Shown here piece by piece: positions 42,986-54,616 of a DNA stretch of 64,000 nucleotides. Positions within the stretch are counted from its first letter, which is position 1. Each line of letters opens with the position of its first letter. The notes below the pieces were generated by a model that was not told the origin of the DNA, ran no database searches, and was given only the letters and a program-made list of their open reading frames with translations. The stretch comes from Selaginella moellendorffii (Eukaryota; Streptophyta; Lycopodiopsida; Selaginellales; Selaginellaceae). The stretch lies in NCBI RefSeq assembly GCF_000143415.4, contig NW_003314267.1, positions 1,822,529 to 1,886,528 on the forward strand, in the 5' to 3' direction. The position numbers and the translations under genes were made by a program.

Positions 42986-43150
42986 GAGTGCTTGGGATAT
43001 AAAAATAGATATATTATTAAGGTTTAAACCCCTTCTTACAGACAAAAATTGATTGACCAAATTCAGTCCCAAATGGACAGTATAATTAATATATTACTTA
43101 GTCAGGGTAATACATGTATATATATACATGTATTTATAAACCTTACAACA
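42986..43150 (-). repeat. family D LTR, right copy
   Basis: TATGAGTGCTTGGGATATA start, preceded by PBS-like CTCCACCAA; pairs with 36428-36598. Confidence 0.65.
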
Positions 43151-44220
43151 TATAATTCTCTTAAAACATAAAATTTTTTTGGTTTGCTTAATTGAAACTG
43201 TAGGGTAGTGGATATATCTAGAATAGGCTTAGATATTCTAGGATATTCTACCATTTAATAGTTGTTATTCATTTAGGTTGTATTTATAATTTATAAACTT
43301 TTTTACACACTTGTTAGTATATTCTTATTTATTCTACCATCAAATGGGTGATATGCAATGAGCTTAATCTTTTTTTATAAATTATAAAAATGTTTGTAAT
43401 TATTGATTAATTATATTATTAGATTAATAGTTCAATAATAATGACACTACTATTAAGAAAACCAAATGTTGCTGCATGTAGCACACAGAGTTGTTATTCT
43501 TAACATAGATAGTTATTGTGATTTCTATTAAATTCTATTATCTGTATTCAATTTTTTAAAATGTGCTATTATATCAAGCCCATTATAGGTAGATTTTAAA
43601 CACAAAAAGATATATATTTCATAGAATATTTATTGTTAATATATTTAATATTTTCAATTTAGATTAGATATATAACTACAATGAAAAATATATTAGGTTC
43701 TTCTTATAAAAGGTATATAAAAAGCACTTTTAAAAATTTTAGTGGTTTTGTTAAGGCAATAGATACACAATAGCTTTGCCAAGGTACACAGTGGCTTTTA
43801 GCACCATGGTTCCCATACTAAGGCCATGGATCTAGGCAGCCTTGAGTGCCATAGGTGACATGGTTACATTGAGCTAGCTCTAATCCCTTAAGGGATGTTA
43901 GGAATTTAAATGTTTGGTGTGTTTAGTTATTTACATTTGTGAAGAATGTAACTAAACCTTAAATCCAATCTAAACTAAGGAGGGGAATTGAAAGAGAGTT
44001 TATGAACCCATGGAGGAATGATTAACATTTTGTTGCTTGTGTAGTGAGTGGTTAAATCCAAGTAGAATTAAGTAAGAGCTAGTATAATAGATATGAACTT
44101 TGGCAAAGAAACTTAATTAAAACCAAAATAAAGGTGGTCAGACAAATGAGGTAAGTTGGCAAATTAAAAAATGAAAACTTATGATTTATATCATAGTGTT
44201 ATGTTAGTTAAAGAACATCA
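43151..44220. other. AT-rich repeat DNA
   Basis: No gene. 43190-43345 is an AT-rich repeat with an inverted relative at about 46930-47090 and a partial copy at 29596. Confidence 0.5.
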
Positions 44221-44953
44221 TCAAGGGTGCTAGGGCAAATGTATACACAGGCCTTACAAGATCTTGATAAAGTGTTGTTCATGACATGCCTAACTTAATG
44301 CACTCATGGGGTGATTTTGATATTTGCATGAGTTTCTTGTTTTCAAAACATAGCATTGTAGTGGTACAATAGTTTGCCTGTGGCCACTTTTTTTGATGGA
44401 AACCTTCTAAACATTTTCAAGTATGTATTTGGACATGTTAATTATTATACAGATGAAGTATATTTTCTTCATCAAGGGACTGTTTGAGTCCATTATGCAT
44501 TTTTGTGTTTTTCAAGACTTCCAAAGAAGAAATCCAAGGATTAGTAATAAAAGTAGAAGGAACTATACTATATATTATATATTGCTATTAGTTGTATTTG
44601 ATTGTCCAATTGAAATAACATAACATCAAATAATTAAACCAACTACTGCTCTAAAGTTAAAGGAGGAGGAAGAAATAGAAAAGCTATGAAAACAAGAGAG
44701 ATTTAGCCTATGCAAAAAATGAGATTTAAAAAAAATTCAAAAATCCAAGTACTCCTCAAGGATAACCCCTCATCTCCACTAATATAAGTGTATAGAATAT
44801 AGAAATAAATGAAAGCCATATTTGTATAGTATTACACTATATAAACTAGAAACACAAAAATTTCCTCTAAAGCACTACAACTCATGGCTGCTAAAATCCC
44901 ACTATATTAATAATAATATATGGCATTGTATTTGTATACCTAGACCTCACACT
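44221..44953 (-). mobile_element. element E, A-family remnant (gag, leader, 5' LTR)
   Basis: 44240-44400 is a degraded copy of A gag around 20160 (ACAAGATCTTGATAAAGTG). 44600-44660 matches the gag start region. Then come leader, PBS-like CTCCACTAA and an LTR at about 44788-44953 ending ACCTCACAC. Heavily mutated. Confidence 0.7.
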
Positions 44954-45331
44954 TTATTCATAAATAAACAAAGAAATAATATTGTATGATAACTTAATTG
45001 TCCTACTTTCTAACATAACCTAAAGGCAAATATTGCTAATATAAATTTAAACTTATAATAAAATTTAGTATTAATTTATGAAAGAGATTTATAAGTTAAA
45101 TTTTATTGCATCAGGACCTAATAAACAGTGTTTTTGCACCTACCACCTGAGACAAGTCGTGGAACTCGAAATTACTTGCCTGTATGACCTGCCAATGCAG
45201 ATGGAATGACCTGTCAGTGGCTTTAAATGCTCACGCGGAGATTTGCTCTTCACCGCGTGCAAGTCAAACTCACGAGAGTTTTAACTTGGATGCACAGCTT
45301 GTCTGAAGAATTATCTTTTGAGGGCCCATTC
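44954..45331. other. AT-rich, then promoter side of small peptide gene
   Basis: No gene in the AT-rich part; base composition becomes more balanced from about 45140 on approach to the peptide gene. Confidence 0.4.
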
Positions 45332-45705
45332 ATGTCGTCTCCAACTGTAGCAGCACAAAAAAACCTCCTCGTTGCCACGCTTGTGCTTCTTCTCGTAGCG
45401 ATTTCTAGCGGGAACACCAACAGCAAATCACCCGTGGTATGTATGAAAATCTTCCAGCTTACCTAAGATGTTTGATGGTTTTCCAGAGCAAAGGCAGGAT
45501 GTTTCGCCAAGACTATCCCGATGTCGATCCAAGCCCTCGGTCATGGGTACCAGTGAGACCGGGAAAAGTCTCCTACAAAAGGCTCGTTCCTAGCCCTCCT
45601 CCACCTCCAAAAAGTTCGCTCTCGCCTCCGCCGGCACCAAGTCCTCTCCCGGAACCACAGGGACGTCGGAGGACCAAAAGGACGTTGCCAAGCTCACGAA
45701 ATTGA
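45332..45705 (+). CDS. secreted proline-rich peptide precursor with DY motif
   Basis: Two exons, 45332-45436 and 45487-45705, with a 50-bp phase-0 intron (GTATGT...TTCCAG), 107 aa. Residues 1-30 form a signal peptide with hydrophobic core LLVATLVLLLVAISS. Then comes a basic segment (SKGRMFRQ), DYPDVDPSPRSW, VPVRPGKVSYKR, a proline-rich tract (SPPPPPKSSLSPPPAPSPLP) and a basic tail. An Asp-Tyr start followed by a Pro-Ser-Pro-Arg motif resembles tyrosine-sulfated plant peptides such as CIF (DYGNNSPSPR) and, less closely, PSY; the proline tract recalls extensins. Assignment to a peptide-hormone family is inference. ATG at 45332 was preferred over the upstream in-frame ATG because it starts the signal peptide. 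Confidence 0.6.
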
Positions 45706-46560
45706 CGTCTTCACCAGCCAAGTGTATCAGAGTTTCCAGTCGTAAAGCCAACGAGTGATTGCAGAGCCAGCCTCGCTCCTGACTTGTTCCAATGGATTTT
45801 TTGGAAATTCTAAGTCGAAGTTTCCTTCTTCCGGCTTGAATTACACCTAGTCATGCTGCGACACCTCGAAGAGCTTGCCTGCACAGTCGTCTTCCGGCTT
45901 GAAAGATACCGAGTCCACCTCAAAGAGCTTGTCTGGACTGTCGTATCCTTGGTTGTATCCGACCTCCGAGATATCAAACCGCCAGCCGACCTGAGTTCTT
46001 CTTGATCTGAGTTCTTCGCAGTCGAATGGCCGTCGTCTTCAAGCTGTGAATCGTTTCCATCTATCGAATGCAGTCCCAATGTATCCTCGTGACTTCAAAG
46101 CTCAATTTTTCTTCTTCCGGAATATAGCGACGAGAGTAAGTCCTGGAACAGCTGGCCTGGACTCTGTCTCGATACTCTGGCTTGAGAGATCTACATTCCG
46201 GAGCCGTCCAGCACTCCATGCCGATCTTGGCATCTCCTTGACGTTCCAGTTTTTCAGGTCTGAATCTCCGTCGGCTGTGAATGACTCTCAACATGCCCCG
46301 CCCAATCTGCATTATTGTCATCCGGAACTCCACGCTAATTCCGTCATCTCCTGGATATTCCAGTTCTTCAAAGTGAGAATTTCTTTTGTCTTCAAGCAGC
46401 AAGGGACTTCAAGTGGAAGTAGTTTATGGCCTTTTTGCTCGCACGAGATGGCCGGATTAACGACTCTAGGAGGCCTGGAAAATAAAATTTCCGGATTTCT
46501 AGATTTTGGGAGAATCTGTTTTTCCCAAGTGCCCAATGAACTTTTGTACCATTAAAGAAT
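45706..46560. other. unassigned sequence with degenerate internal repeats
   Basis: TTCTTCCGGCTTGAA/GTCTTCCGGCTTGAA-type motifs recur around 45826-46200. ORFs (for example 46046-46555) lack domains; not called. Confidence 0.4.
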
Positions 46561-48605
46561 TCTCAACTGGATACAAAGAATCACAACATGATGTGAATAT
46601 CGTTTCTTTATACATGGTTTTTTAATATTTTTTTTATATGTTTTTCATGTAACTCTCGCAAAAACTATATAGTTTGAAGAAAATGAAACTAGGTGAACCA
46701 ATTATGCATATAGTTTGCATATACATGTTTTGACATGATTTTATCAAAGCATAGTTATAAAACTAGAAATGAATCTAGTTATCAGAAGTATATTATATAT
46801 TTAATAATTTGCTGTGTGTTGCATGCAATAAAGTTTGGTTTGCTTATTAATATTTCTTCTTAGTTATTAATCATATTGATCAATTGAAAATTTCATAGTT
46901 ATGAACATATTTATAATTTGGATTAATCTTAAACATTAGAATAAACTAGAATATACTAGAAAGTGTTTAGGAATTTTATAAATTATAAATACATGATTAA
47001 TATAAATAAATAAAAACCATTAGATGATAGAATATCCAAGAATATTTTAGGTATATCCACTACTATATTTAAGCAAACAAAAAATGAACCTACTTTTTAC
47101 TGTAGTTAAAATATGATTATTGCCTAAACTTTGAAAGACACTTCATTTATTTTATTTGAAGGGCTGAGATTAAAGATGCCCTTCATGTTGCAAGGTTCAA
47201 ATAAAAAATTACACTTCTTAAGAAAGGTAGAAAAATATTTTAACTATCAAAACAATATGTATCAATTAATTACTTGTGATGATAAATCAATTTAGGATAA
47301 CAACATTAAAATTTCTGTATGGTTATTATGATTATTCTTATAGCATGGTAATAAAAGACATAATAAAATTTTCCATCCAAATCTGTTAATTATTGTAGAA
47401 CATTTAAATCACCATTAAACACATATAACTCTACCACCAAATTTAGCCATTAATTACCCTTTTATGGCAATAAATATATGGTTATGCATGGGAGCATTAT
47501 ATATTTACATATATGCAAATTTGTTTTTTTGGTTTTAAGTGTAATGCACATTATCTCTTTCCCCTTAAACCAACTGGAAAAGGGATAATTGTTTGATAAG
47601 AGAACCCTTAGTGGCTATTTTATCCCCATTTATCCCCCAATGTTCTAAAGATTCACGGTGACAGTATATCCAAATTTTATCCTATGATCACATGCACTAC
47701 ATTAAGTTACATGCAAAAATATTATGCACACAATCACATTTCAATTGCTATATAAGAAAATGAAACATGATTATGTGTATAATTTTTTTATAATGGGATA
47801 TGCCATGGAGCATGACATCTTAGATTGTCATGCAAGACATCTCAAACAACATAAAATCACCACAAATTTAGCAAGGCTTTTTCAGTTTCATTCTTGTGTT
47901 TTTTAGTGTAAATTTGTGATTTTTTAATTGTGATCAATCTCTCTCCTCTTTTGCACATTATATCATTTGCCTTTCATTTCACATGGCTATGCCTCATTTC
48001 CCATAGCTTGGAGGTATATTCAATTGTAACATGCACTAATGTAAGTATAGTGCTTTGATTGCTCTTTCAAGTGCTTTTTATTTATCATGAGTTATTTGCA
48101 ACAACACTTTAATTTAGATAGCGATTGATTAGTGTAGAGGTGGGCGTGATTGATTAAAAGTGCAAAAGTGAGTGTAAAATGTTTTATTGAATATTTAAGG
48201 TGTTGAATGCAATGGTTTTTCTGTGAGAAAGTGGATCTTTTTGTCAATACAATAAAACATCAGTTTTATTGATTTTTCACATTCTTAATCACACATACAT
48301 ATTTACAATGATTTGTTGTGCTTGGGCATGTTAGTTTGTTATACTAGAAGGTATTTGGTGTAGTTTTATTATTTTTACTGATATATAAAATTGATATGAG
48401 TTTTGGTAAAAAAAAAAAAAGTGAAACTGATATGCATTTTATATAGTAGTTTTACTTCATGGTTTTTCTTACTAGTTTGATATGTAGTTTATAACAGTTA
48501 TTTTATATACTAGTTCAACATATAGTTTGATATATAACATTTCTAGTTCATTACAGTTTTGTAGGTTCCCTACTGGCATCGTGGAGGAGATAAAGTTCCA
48601 GTGCC
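46561..48605. other. AT-rich repeat DNA
   Basis: No gene seen. Contains the inverted AT-rich repeat (46930-47090), a block shared with 42.2 kb (47571-47700) and poly(A) 13 near 48408. Confidence 0.5.
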
Positions 48606-50306
48606 TTATCTGAACCCAGCCGCTGTAGGCCAAGAGTTGCTTTGTTCTTCAGCTGGTTCAACAGTGTCACGTCGTCTCACCATCTCAGCCAATAAGCGCT
48701 GCATACGAGCCTGCAGCTTCTCATTAGGCAGGTGACTGCAAACAGACACGTCAGTGGAGAAGCAAAGGAATATTTCATTTTCTTACCTTAGTTCTTCCTC
48801 CTCCACTTCAGGAGCCCCACTCACGCGGCCTTGCAACTTGATGAAGGCGTTCCGCCTCCAAAATGCTCTTCTGGCATCGTCGGGCCGCCATGATAGTACT
48901 TTATCACCAACGACGACTCTTAGCATGGCCTCCATAAAGAAATGAGACTCCGGACTCGAATAGCTGGAGTTCCCAGTTGGTAAGGGGTACCACTAGAAAG
49001 AACAAAGTACAAGATTGAATTGCGCAAAATTAAATTGACCATACCTTTTCAGCGATATAGAAGTCCCCCACAAGGTATTTGTTCGTGGGATATCGCTTGG
49101 GATGATAATCATTCCAAAGTTCCAGTTCTGCGATTCCATCGTCAAGGGACTTGATCAAATCCGATTCGCTCTTGGGCTCTACTCCTTTCTCGTCGCAATG
49201 TTCTGCAAAATACTGATGAAGAACAAGGTTTCAGGCACAGCCTCATCATGTACCGGTATAGCGAAGATACGAGGCTGGCGAGATTGTGTTTTCGGAGACT
49301 TCCACGAGGCCATGCACGTCTAGAACACCATACGTGTAAGAGGAGCCACCAAAGATAGGAAGGTAGACTGGGTCGTAGTGGCCATGGGCAATGTTGTGCC
49401 GAACTTCGACTCGGCCATACCCAACATTCTGTGAGCATAGAAACTAAAATAAGCAAAAGAAATGAGAAAAATGGAAGCCTGCACCTGAAAGACTGCTTGG
49501 TCGCATTCATTTGCCTTACACTCAGCGATGAAGGGGCACAGCTCGGACTTCAGTTGGCCCTTCTTCCTCTTGGATAGCTTTGGATCTTTGAAAACGCAAG
49601 GCTTGTGTGTCCTGAACTTGATGTCCGTCCTCGCGTGCTCCGGCAAACCAAGCTCATCCTCGTTCGCCTCGGTAACTCCTTCCCTCTCAGATCCCGTAGA
49701 AAAGCTGGAAGTATCCTGTAACAGTCATATACTTCCTGTCATCTCTCATTACATGCAAGCATACGTACCATGATGCCAATCTCCACAGCGAAGCCTTGGA
49801 GAGCGTCGTCGTCAAGCTGCTGCAAGTGCTGGACCGTTTGCAGCCCATTCATGTCACCACGCATTCGGAGCCTTTCCTTAAGATCCCGAAGCTCCGTTTC
49901 GGAGGGGGTGGACATCCAGTAGAACATCTCAACAAGGGCGAGATGCCACGGCCGCATGTTCCCCTCGGTTCTCTGCTTGGCGTAGACGCTAGCATCACAA
50001 GGCCCTCAGTTAGTATCAAACAAGCCCAGGAGCAAAAGGGTTCTCTCGGACAACGAACCTTTCCACCACTGCGAGGCGCTCCCACAGGAGGCTTGCGACG
50101 GTATCCACTGTGTCTTTGGCTATCAAGCCGCCAAAGAATTTGTTCTTTGTGCCCAGTGCTTGCAGCGAGCCCTCCGTCTCCCAGATCGTGACAAAGGGCT
50201 CCACTGCCCGCAACACCCCAATGTGGTACGAGCTTTCTGGCACATCGAATGGATTTCCTTCCCTTCCCTTACCAGTATCGGCGCTGCGCTTGCGCTTCCC
50301 CGCCAT
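48606..50306 (-). CDS. unrecognised multi-exon protein
   Basis: ATG at 50306; exon 1 50059-50306, exon 2 49769-49970, then exons around 49500-49715, 49250-49430, 49045-49200, 48786-48995 and 48606-48735, ending TAA at 48606-48608. Most junctions are GT-AG and keep frame; the exon 1 donor (GTTCGT) is weak. The product is roughly 430-450 aa: a basic nuclear-signal-like start (MAGKRKRS), a helical middle (LRDLKERLRMRGDM), PEHARTDIKF..., a Cys-containing CPFIAECKANECDQAVFQ, then VEVRHNIAHGHYDPVYLP and an Arg/Glu-rich C-terminus. I do not recognise the family; no membrane segment. Intermediate exon limits are approximate. Confidence 0.55.
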
Positions 50307-50703
50307 TAGGGTAAACGATAGTTCTTAAAATTTACATATGCCATGATCGGACGGTCGGTTATGCATGTTTACCTTTTGGGTGAGTTTCTTTTTTAAATAA
50401 CTTTTGCTTAGCTAGAATATTCGACAAATATTGCTGGGAAACAACTCAAGGTACCTATATCATTTGAAGAACCTGGTTTTGCCTGCTCGATTTTCAGGCT
50501 CAGCAGCAATGTCCGAGCAGACTCTCATCGACCAATAGCTGAGCTCAATGATAAAGATTGATTCCAGGAGATGGATATATTCTTTTTTTCGCCTCCCGAT
50601 AGCCCTCTTCCTCCATTTTCTCGTTCTTCGAATCCTCTCCTACCGCAAGCCCCTGGCGGCGCCGGAGAACGCATCGATGCTGCCAGAGATGTTCCCGAGC
50701 AAT
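50307..50703. other. intergenic, no supported gene
   Basis: Upstream of the unrecognised gene and up to the break in the P450 relic; nothing identified. Confidence 0.4.
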
Positions 50704-51056
50704 CTGTTAAAAAAAAAAAAGCTTGAAGCGGAGAAGAGAAACAAAAAAAGAGAAAATTACCTCTTGCGACGCTGGAGAACGAAATCCTCAGCTGTGCCTC
50801 GCAGAAGTTGTATTGTCTCGCCACGAATGGGCCAGCCTCGATCCCCTGGCGGTGTTTGTATGGAACCACTCTTTCTTCTTGAAGATACAAGGAATGCAGC
50901 CGCCACAGGGATCACAAGCAGCAAGGAGAGCCATAACCTCTCTCCTTGGAACCTGATAGCTTCTTGCAATGTTTCGGACCAAAACCTGATAGCTTCTTGC
51001 AATGTTTCGGACCAAACGAGGACTTCTGTAACTTTTTCCGTTTCGGCAATTTCTCA
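50704..51056 (-). pseudogene. cytochrome P450 exon 1 relic
   Basis: Matches exon 1 and the start of intron 1 of the intact P450 (LLLVIPVAAAFLVSS, PPGDRGWPIRGETIQLLRG). No further exons; similarity breaks in intron 1 at about 50704. The ATG present in the intact gene is out of frame here. A 32-bp unit (ACCTGATAGCTTCTTGCAAT...) is tandemly doubled at about 50950-51015. Confidence 0.85.
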
Positions 51057-51242
51057 AAAGAAATGCCGCCTATATGTTACTCATCAAACGAGAATCTGGA
51101 ACAAGCTAAATGTCTTTTGACAGCATAAGAAACGTTGGCATCACCTCGAGCGAGCTATTTAATCTGCATTTTCCAGTTATTGACACGTCTGTAAATCCAC
51201 AAAATTATAAGATCGATCATAAGCAGCTAGCTTAGCTTAGCT

Positions 51243-52333
51243 TCAAAGCAAGTGCTTTCGGAACCAAGCTATAAAGTCTTCGTGAGCCTCCTCTGCGTTC
51301 TTCACGGCGGTTTCGCTATTCACATCGTAGCGGACAGTCCAGCCATGAGCAGTTCCTGGGAAAACCTTGACAAAGTGATCCTGCGGAGGCAAGGGATTGT
51401 CAGATGAACATAGAGAAAGAACAAGAAAATGAGTGGAAGGAGAAAACTTTACCTGGTTTCCATGCTCGAGGTGTTTCTTAAATTCATTCACCATATCTAC
51501 TGGCGTTACATGATCGGTTTCAGCGGCGAGGATCGCCAGTGGTGCCTTGCATGCTGCATAGAAAATTTCTCTCCACTTCTTAGCATTTAGCAAGGAGAAA
51601 CAGCGGAAACTTGGCCAACCTTTTATATCGTCTATAGTAACCATCGAAGGGTGGCACATCACAAGTGCATTGCAGGTGGTTTCCTTGGAAGCAAGGATTA
51701 CAACCTTGGCTGCAAGAAAAAAAAAGAGAGTAAAAAAACGCGTTCTTTCTCTGGGACGAAAGAACAATGAAGAAGATTACCTCCCCAGCAAAATCCGGAT
51801 AAGCCTATAGAAGTTATGCCTTTGGACTGAAGCACAGACACAAGCTTCTTGCAGTCTTCCAGTGGCTTGAGCTGGATCAAAAACAGAAAATCAATCGACA
51901 AATCGAATAGAGAGAAGCAAAAAGCTTTACGTGGGGTTTATGGCCTTGAATCCATGTTTGAAACGGCACGGAAGCATCGGGATCGAAGACATCCCCGTAC
52001 AAAAGATCAGGAGCCACGGCAACAAATCCAGCAGCCGCGACTTTGTCCGCGAGCTTCCTGAGAGCAAAGGAAGGAGAAATCAAGAGCAAAATGAGAATGC
52101 CGCCATATACCTGAACAGTGGAGTCTTCCATCCTGATTGCCGGAAAGAAAATTTAGTCCTAGGAATCAAAGCTAGGGATGGAAATTACCAAAGACATCGG
52201 AGACCAGAATGACTGCGGCAGTGGAGGACGCCGGGTGATTGACATAGACATCGATTCCCTCCCAGGATTCTTCGCCGCCAACGGAAGAATGCGTCGATGG
52301 AGGAGCCGGAACGCAGCACTCGGGGCCAGCCAT
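51243..52333 (-). CDS. dienelactone hydrolase family protein
   Basis: Seven exons (52189-52333, 52111-52132, 51931-52057, 51781-51871, 51620-51709, 51453-51553, 51243-51380) join in frame to 237 aa, the usual size for the family. It is an alpha/beta hydrolase: core VILVSDVFG at the N-terminus, KLADKVAAAGFVAVAPDLLYGD, nucleophile motif GFCWGAKVV with Cys, ILAAETDHVTP with the catalytic Asp and PGTAHGW with the catalytic His. A Cys-Asp-His triad cleaves lactone or ester bonds; the plant substrate is unknown, probably cytosolic. Exon 2 is only 22 nt. Introns about 53-77 bp. Its 3' end is duplicated at 35.9 kb, and its 5' flank contains MEE59-like fragments. Confidence 0.93.
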
Positions 52334-52395
52334 AGCCAGATATTTTGCGAAAAACCTAGGTAAGAACAAACAAAATAAAGGTAAACTCCTATCGA

Positions 52396-52520
52396 CCAAA
52401 CCTCGAGATCCAAGAGCTTGGCGTGCTCTGGAATCAATGAATCCAGTTCCAGTCTGTGGAAGAATTGCCAACAAGAAATTAATGGATCCATCAATCACGC
52501 ACAAGAAAGAAGATAATTGG
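52396..52520 (-). repeat. shuffled MEE59-like fragments upstream of dienelactone hydrolase
   Basis: 52434-52520 is an almost exact reverse-complement copy of 53611-53698 (end of intron 2 and start of exon 3 of the MEE59-like gene). 52396-52434 copies 53383-53421 (end of its exon 1). The two pieces are joined in reversed order. Confidence 0.88.
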
Positions 52521-52723
52521 CAGACCCATCATTGAATGAACCGTTCATTGAAAATTCTATTATCTTCTACTAGCACATCCCTCGAAAGCCTGCAATCGCC
52601 TTAAGCTTCCAGGAAATCTTCGTGATCTTCCAAACAATTCATGATCTTCTACTAGCACACTTTTGCGCCATGACTTCCAAAAATTTTCTACAGTGAAGTG
52701 GGAATCACAAGAAAAAATTGGTG

Positions 52724-52808
52724 TCCGATCTGCTGGAATCGAACCAGCGGCCTAAGGATTTCTGGAGCGCACTACAGTCCTCCGCTCTACCAACTGAGCT
52801 AAGATCGG
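52724..52808 (-). tRNA. tRNA-Tyr (GUA) with 12-nt intron
   Basis: Acceptor CCGATCT/AGATCGG, anticodon GTA, intron after CTGTAG and before ATCCTT, T-loop GGTTCGATTCC. Confidence 0.96.
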
Positions 52809-52906
52809 ATGCTTGAACAAGGCTCTGACAAGAAGAAAGTTGTCAGTGCTCGAATATGCAATGCCTATTGCATATAGAGGAGTGATCAAATTGTAAGCAA
52901 CCACTC

Positions 52907-52992
52907 TCCGATCTGCCGGAATCGAACCAGCGACCTAAGGATGTCTGACCAGACACTACAGTCCTCCGCTCTACCAACTGAGCTAAGATCGG
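52907..52992 (-). tRNA. tRNA-Tyr (GUA) with 13-nt intron
   Basis: Same mature sequence pattern with an intron of about 13 nt (TGTCTGGTCAGAC); lies 98 bp from the preceding copy in the same orientation. Confidence 0.96.
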
Positions 52993-53202
52993 CTTGGGAA
53001 AAAAATCCCATTTAAGATTAATTAAGCGGAAGGGTCCCCTTGAAGAATATCATTCGAGCCTATCCGAAGGGATAAAGCGAAGAAATATCTCTACCCGTAG
53101 AGTTCTCTTTTTCTAGCTATCGCTTCTACCTAGCTGACTGGCAGGTGGATAGATCCAGGATTTGGAGGGCTAGGGTTCCTTGGCGCGTGGGATCGAGAAG
53201 CG

Positions 53203-53913
53203 ATGAAGCCTAGCCGGAGCGATGAGATCCAGTCCCCCGAGGCCGAGCAGCGGCGCGCAAAGGAGGTCCAGGCGCACTTTGAATTGATGGCGCCCAAGCG
53301 CCCGATCAAGCCGGCGCGCAGCGAGCCTAGCAGCAATGCTGGAGGTGCCATAGCTGCTGCTGACGCTCCGGCGGATCAGCAGATTCCAGAGCACGCCAAG
53401 CTCTTGGATCTCGAGGTTCGGTCGGAGGTATGGGATTCTTTGAAGATCGGGATTTCGCAAGAGAGTGGCTGAAATTCTTTTTCTTCCAGCCTTTGATCAC
53501 TCGTGGTGGGCTTGTTGGAGACGAGAGCTACGCCGAGAACGAGTACTACAAGGATTTGATCGCGGCGGAGAATGGGCAGCATCACACGGTCAGTCAGTCC
53601 TTCGCTGCTGCCAATTATCTTCTTTCTTGTGCGTGATTGATGGATCCATGAATTTCTTGTTGGCAATTCTTCCACAGACTGGAACTGGATTCATTGATGC
53701 GGGGGCTGCTCAAGGTTCCTCATTCCAGCTTGTGGATGATTATGGCAACGCTCCATTTTCATCCAATTCTGTCAAATCCAACCCCGCAACCAACGATTGG
53801 GTGCCTGCTCCGGTAAGAAATTCGCGAATACCAGGCCTCGATTCTCACTGATTGGGATCAAACACTGCCAGGGACTGGCACCATCGACCAAACCACGACG
53901 ACGAAGCGATTAA
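53203..53913 (+). CDS. MEE59-like protein
   Basis: Four phase-0 exons (53203-53427, 53490-53588, 53678-53812, 53872-53913) give 166 aa. The start MKPSRSDEI, then QRRAKEVQAHFELMAPKRPIKPARSEP, the NEYYKDLIAAENGQHHT segment, TGTGFI and VKSNPATNDWVP match the plant family of maternal effect embryo arrest 59 in layout. Small, hydrophilic, no membrane segment; the molecular role is unknown, and embryo arrest of an Arabidopsis mutant is what names the family. Introns 59-89 bp. Parts of it are copied upstream of the dienelactone hydrolase gene. Confidence 0.85.
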
Positions 53914-54021
53914 AAACACAAATCAAAGAAGACGCAAAGAGAAGATAAGATTGTTTATTCTATTGAAAGCAAAGGAACACAAATAAAACAAGGCAAGTGA
54001 ATCTTTGTCATAATCGTCACC

Positions 54022-54094
54022 CGCCGCCTGTGAGAATCGAACGCACGACCACGTGGTTAAAAGCCACGCGCTCTACCTGCTGAGCTAAGACTGC
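54022..54094 (-). tRNA. tRNA-Lys (UUU)
   Basis: 73 nt, no intron: GCAGTCTTAGCTCAGCAGG start, anticodon TTT in GGCTTTTAACC, T-loop GTTCGATTC. The acceptor stem has one A-G mismatch (positions 3-70). Confidence 0.93.
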
Positions 54095-54616
54095 TTAGCA
54101 ATAATGCGACACTCATAATCCGGAATGCGATATTTGGAAGCTCAAGTACGCAGCGGGCTTGAATGAGCAATAAGAAACCAACATGTAAATAGATTGATTG
54201 ATCAAACATGATCCAAACACAATAGATAATAGCAAGAACCACAAAAGATAATAGGAAGATCTCTCTCTCTCAGACACACACACACCCTCATACACGCAAA
54301 AGAAAGAAACAAACAGCAGCAAGCACACATATATTACCTGGGAGGCCAGCGCTCTCTCAACACGGACCTTGGTGCAAATCGAACTTCCCAGCGGCAGAAT
54401 AAAAAGTCCGATCCTCTTCCTTTGGCTGACCTCACCAGTAGAGCAGCAAGACTTAAGACTTAGACCATACGATAGATACGCAGACCAAACCGTTGAAAAC
54501 CCCCCATCTTCTTCTCCTTCGCAAGATTCTCCATCGTCCTTTCCCTCGGCTGGAGCTTCCAAACTTCTTCCAAAAGGAAGAACTTTGATCGATCGAGCTC
54601 GAGCTCGAGCGCGAGC

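Noticed and set aside
46046-46555. 169-aa plus-strand ORF
   Set aside because: No recognisable motif and it lies in degenerate repeat-like DNA; chance ORF is more likely.
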